Of a DNA stretch of 8,963 nt, positions 7,612 to 8,963 are shown piece by piece. The stretch is from contig DIAY01000185.1 of the NCBI GenBank assembly GCA_002414905.1, forward strand, positions 1 to 8,963. The letters run 5' to 3'. The stretch's first letter is position 1, and each line of letters starts with the position of its first letter. The translations under genes were made by a program, and so were the position numbers. The DNA is from Holophagales bacterium UBA5066 (GTDB lineage Bacteria > Acidobacteriota > Thermoanaerobaculia > UBA5066). The notes under the pieces are model-generated. The model saw nothing but the letters and a program-made list of their open reading frames with translations. It had not been told where the DNA came from and searched no databases.

Positions 7612-7827
7612 GTGGCCCAGGCTCCGACGGAAATCAAGGGCGAAGCGATACTGGCCCACCCCGCCGGGAAACTCGCCCTGAAGGCGGTCTCCTGCGGCAC
7701 CGAGCTCACGATCACGCAGGAAGGGATCCCCGACGTCATTCGTGTCGAGGTCTGCCATCTCGGCTGACAGGAATCGCTCGTCCTCCTTGCGATGCTCGTC
7801 GAGGCGGATATTCCTGGCGGGGCGTGA
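7612..7827 (+). pseudogene. Decayed C-terminal remnant of an AHSA1/SRPBCC-family protein
   Basis: From about 7687 the frame encodes sequence typical of the end of AHSA1-like (activator of Hsp90 ATPase homologue) SRPBCC proteins: CGTELTITQEGIPDVI, then VEVCHLG. In that family CYLG or a similar sequence is followed by Trp-Gln-x-Ser-Leu and a final helix. Here the tryptophan position is TGA (7765-7767), and the same frame continues with QESLVLLAMLVEADIP to a second stop at 7825-7827. The expected change is one base, TGG to TGA. The N-terminal two thirds of the domain are absent. Upstream the same frame reads AQAPTEIKGEAILAHPAGK, which I cannot place in this family, so two unrelated pieces may be joined near 7684. 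GTG at 7612 would give a 51-residue product, but it has no ribosome binding site. The family call rests on remembered motifs, not a search. Confidence 0.6.
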
Positions 7828-7883
7828 GGACCGCGTAGGCGGGATCGAGGGAGCGCGGGAGCCGTGCTGGCCGCCGCCCGGCC

Positions 7884-8963
7884 TCAACGTCCGCCGGTCA
7901 TCGCGAGGAGCGCTCCGAGGTTCGCCGAGAGCCTTCGCTTCGTGCCGGGGTCGGGCTCGGTCGCGACGGCGATCTTCAGGTCGGACACGGCGGCGGTGTG
8001 CTCGAGGTCCACGAGGGCCTCGGCCGCCGCTGCGCGGACGCGGGGATCGTCGTCTCTCAGCGAGCCCTCAAGCCGTTCCTTCGCGCCCCAGCTGCGCATC
8101 GCCAGGAGCGCCGGGACCGCGGCGAGCTTCTGCTCGACGCTGCCGAAGGCGAGGTCCTCGAAAAGGGCCGCCTCGGCCTTCCGCATTGGACGGTCAAAGA
8201 GGACCTCGCGGTCGTTGCGATCGACGCGCACGACCTTCGATCCATAGGAGACGAGCCGTTCCCGCAGCGTCCAGCGGACCATCCGGGGAACCATCCAGCG
8301 CAGGCCCGGGGTGTTCTCGGGGTGGCCGGAGGAGATGAAGACGCGTCCCTTGCCGGCGTCCGCCCAGGCGAGGAAGGTCTTCCCGTTCGTCATGCCGGGG
8401 GGGGCGTCGTTCTGGAGGGCCACGTCGCTTTCCATTACGGCGACGGAAGTGAAGGCGCCGCCCTTCGACGGGATGAGGACCGGCCCCTCAAAGTACTGCA
8501 TGAAGGCGCTCGCCCTGCCCTTCAGCTCGGGGAAGACCATCGGGGTGTCAGGCGTGAAGCTCACGCGGACCATGCCGTGCCCCCGCTCGTCGTGCTCGCG
8601 GTCGATCGCCTCGAGGGGGGCGAGGTGGAAGCAGGAATACTCGGGCGTGTCCGAGAGCATGTAGGCCCCGGCGCAGAGTCCCACGGCCCCTTTCCCCCGC
8701 TCCTTGACGAAGGAGAGGACTTTTGCACGTCCCCGGCCTCCGAGGCTGGCCATCTGGCGCTTGCCCCCGCCCCCGGGAAAGACGATCGCGTCGCAGCGGT
8801 CGAGCTGCCCCTGGACGATTTCCGCGGCCGTCATGACGACCGGCTCCATCGACGGGTCGATCTTCAGCGCCTCCACGGCATCAGAGAGGCACTCGGGGTC
8901 CGCTCCGAGCCCCTTGAAGACGGCGACCCGGATCGGCGGACTGCCCCGCTTCGCGAGGAGGGG
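7884..8963 (-). CDS. Class I glutamine-amidotransferase-like protein (BPL_N-like) with C-terminal HEAT-like repeats; 5' end outside window
   Basis: The frame is open to the right edge of the window (359 residues visible). The first residues, IRVAVFKGLGADPE, look like the opening beta strand of the domain, so the GTG at 8876 is internal and the true start lies beyond 8963. The amidotransferase-like part spans about visible residues 11-235. It shows FPGGGG at 62-67, the nucleophile elbow GLCAGAY with C97, and SGHPE with H214 and E216, giving a complete Cys-His-Glu triad. The layout resembles the biotin-protein-ligase N-terminal-like family (BPL_N, PF09825), whose substrate is generally unknown. 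Residues about 264-355 are alpha-helical, with a HEAT-like repeat (DDDPRVRAAAAEALVDL, about 304-320), suggesting protein binding. No ligase or ammonia-using domain is fused in the visible part. A signal peptide, if any, is outside the window. The gene converges on the esterase gene and shares no operon with it. Confidence 0.8.
   Translation of the reverse strand, partial: PLLAKRGSPPIRVAVFKGLGADPECLSDAVEALKIDPSMEPVVMTAAEIVQGQLDRCDAIVFPGGGGKRQMASLGGRGRAKVLSFVKERGKGAVGLCAGAYMLSDTPEYSCFHLAPLEAIDREHDERGHGMVRVSFTPDTPMVFPELKGRASAFMQYFEGPVLIPSKGGAFTSVAVMESDVALQNDAPPGMTNGKTFLAWADAGKGRVFISSGHPENTPGLRWMVPRMVRWTLRERLVSYGSKVVRVDRNDREVLFDRPMRKAEAALFEDLAFGSVEQKLAAVPALLAMRSWGAKERLEGSLRDDDPRVRAAAAEALVDLEHTAAVSDLKIAVATEPDPGTKRRLSANLGALLAMTGGR

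Noticed and set aside
7765..7767. TGA read as tryptophan or selenocysteine in the AHSA1 remnant
   Set aside because: Other genes in the window end normally at TGA, which argues against reassignment. Most of the domain is missing upstream, so ordinary gene decay is the simpler explanation.
6450..7838. 462-residue plus-strand frame overlapping the esterase end and the intergenic gap
   Set aside because: It is a shadow of the esterase catalytic domain, with strongly biased Arg/Pro composition, and continues out of frame with the AHSA1 remnant.

Overview
The window is GC-rich bacterial chromosomal DNA with tightly packed genes. No ribosomal RNA, tRNA, CRISPR array, insertion sequence or phage gene was recognised. 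The host cannot be named from the sequence alone. High GC, a class II fumarase, and a large secreted protein with repeated modules ending in a 'DNxTGD' motif would fit an Acidobacteriota-like (for example Thermoanaerobaculia/Holophagae-type) or similar free-living heterotroph. That placement is inference.

Layout, left to right. Positions 62-3084 hold a two-gene ABC transporter operon of the nitrate/sulfonate/taurine (NitT/TauT) class: a double-length fused permease, then an ATPase with an extra C-terminal domain, overlapping the permease by one base. No substrate-binding protein is seen in the window. A class II fumarate hydratase gene (fumC, 3113-4513) follows after only 28 bases, with a strong ribosome binding site, and may be co-transcribed. 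After a 236-base gap comes a 906-residue exported protein (4750-7470). It has a signal peptide, two tandem copies of a cysteine-free beta-rich module of about 230 residues, and a C-terminal esterase domain of the pectin acetylesterase/NOTUM family with a readable Ser-Asp-His triad.

Positions 7471-7883 contain no intact gene. They hold a decayed remnant of the C-terminal end of an AHSA1-type SRPBCC protein. The reading frame is broken where the family has a conserved tryptophan (TGG), which here reads TGA, and the frame continues beyond it with recognisable family sequence. The right end (7884-8963, minus strand, convergent with the esterase) is an incomplete gene for a class I glutamine-amidotransferase-like protein (BPL_N-like) with an intact Cys-His-Glu triad and C-terminal HEAT-like repeats. 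Its beginning lies outside the window.

These genes do not form one recognisable pathway. The transporter pair is one functional unit, fumC is a housekeeping TCA-cycle enzyme, and the esterase and amidotransferase-like genes are separate units. I see no convincing new multi-gene defence or mobile system. The points most worth following up are the module-esterase fusion, the AHSA1 pseudogene, the transporter without a visible binding protein, and the amidotransferase-HEAT fusion.
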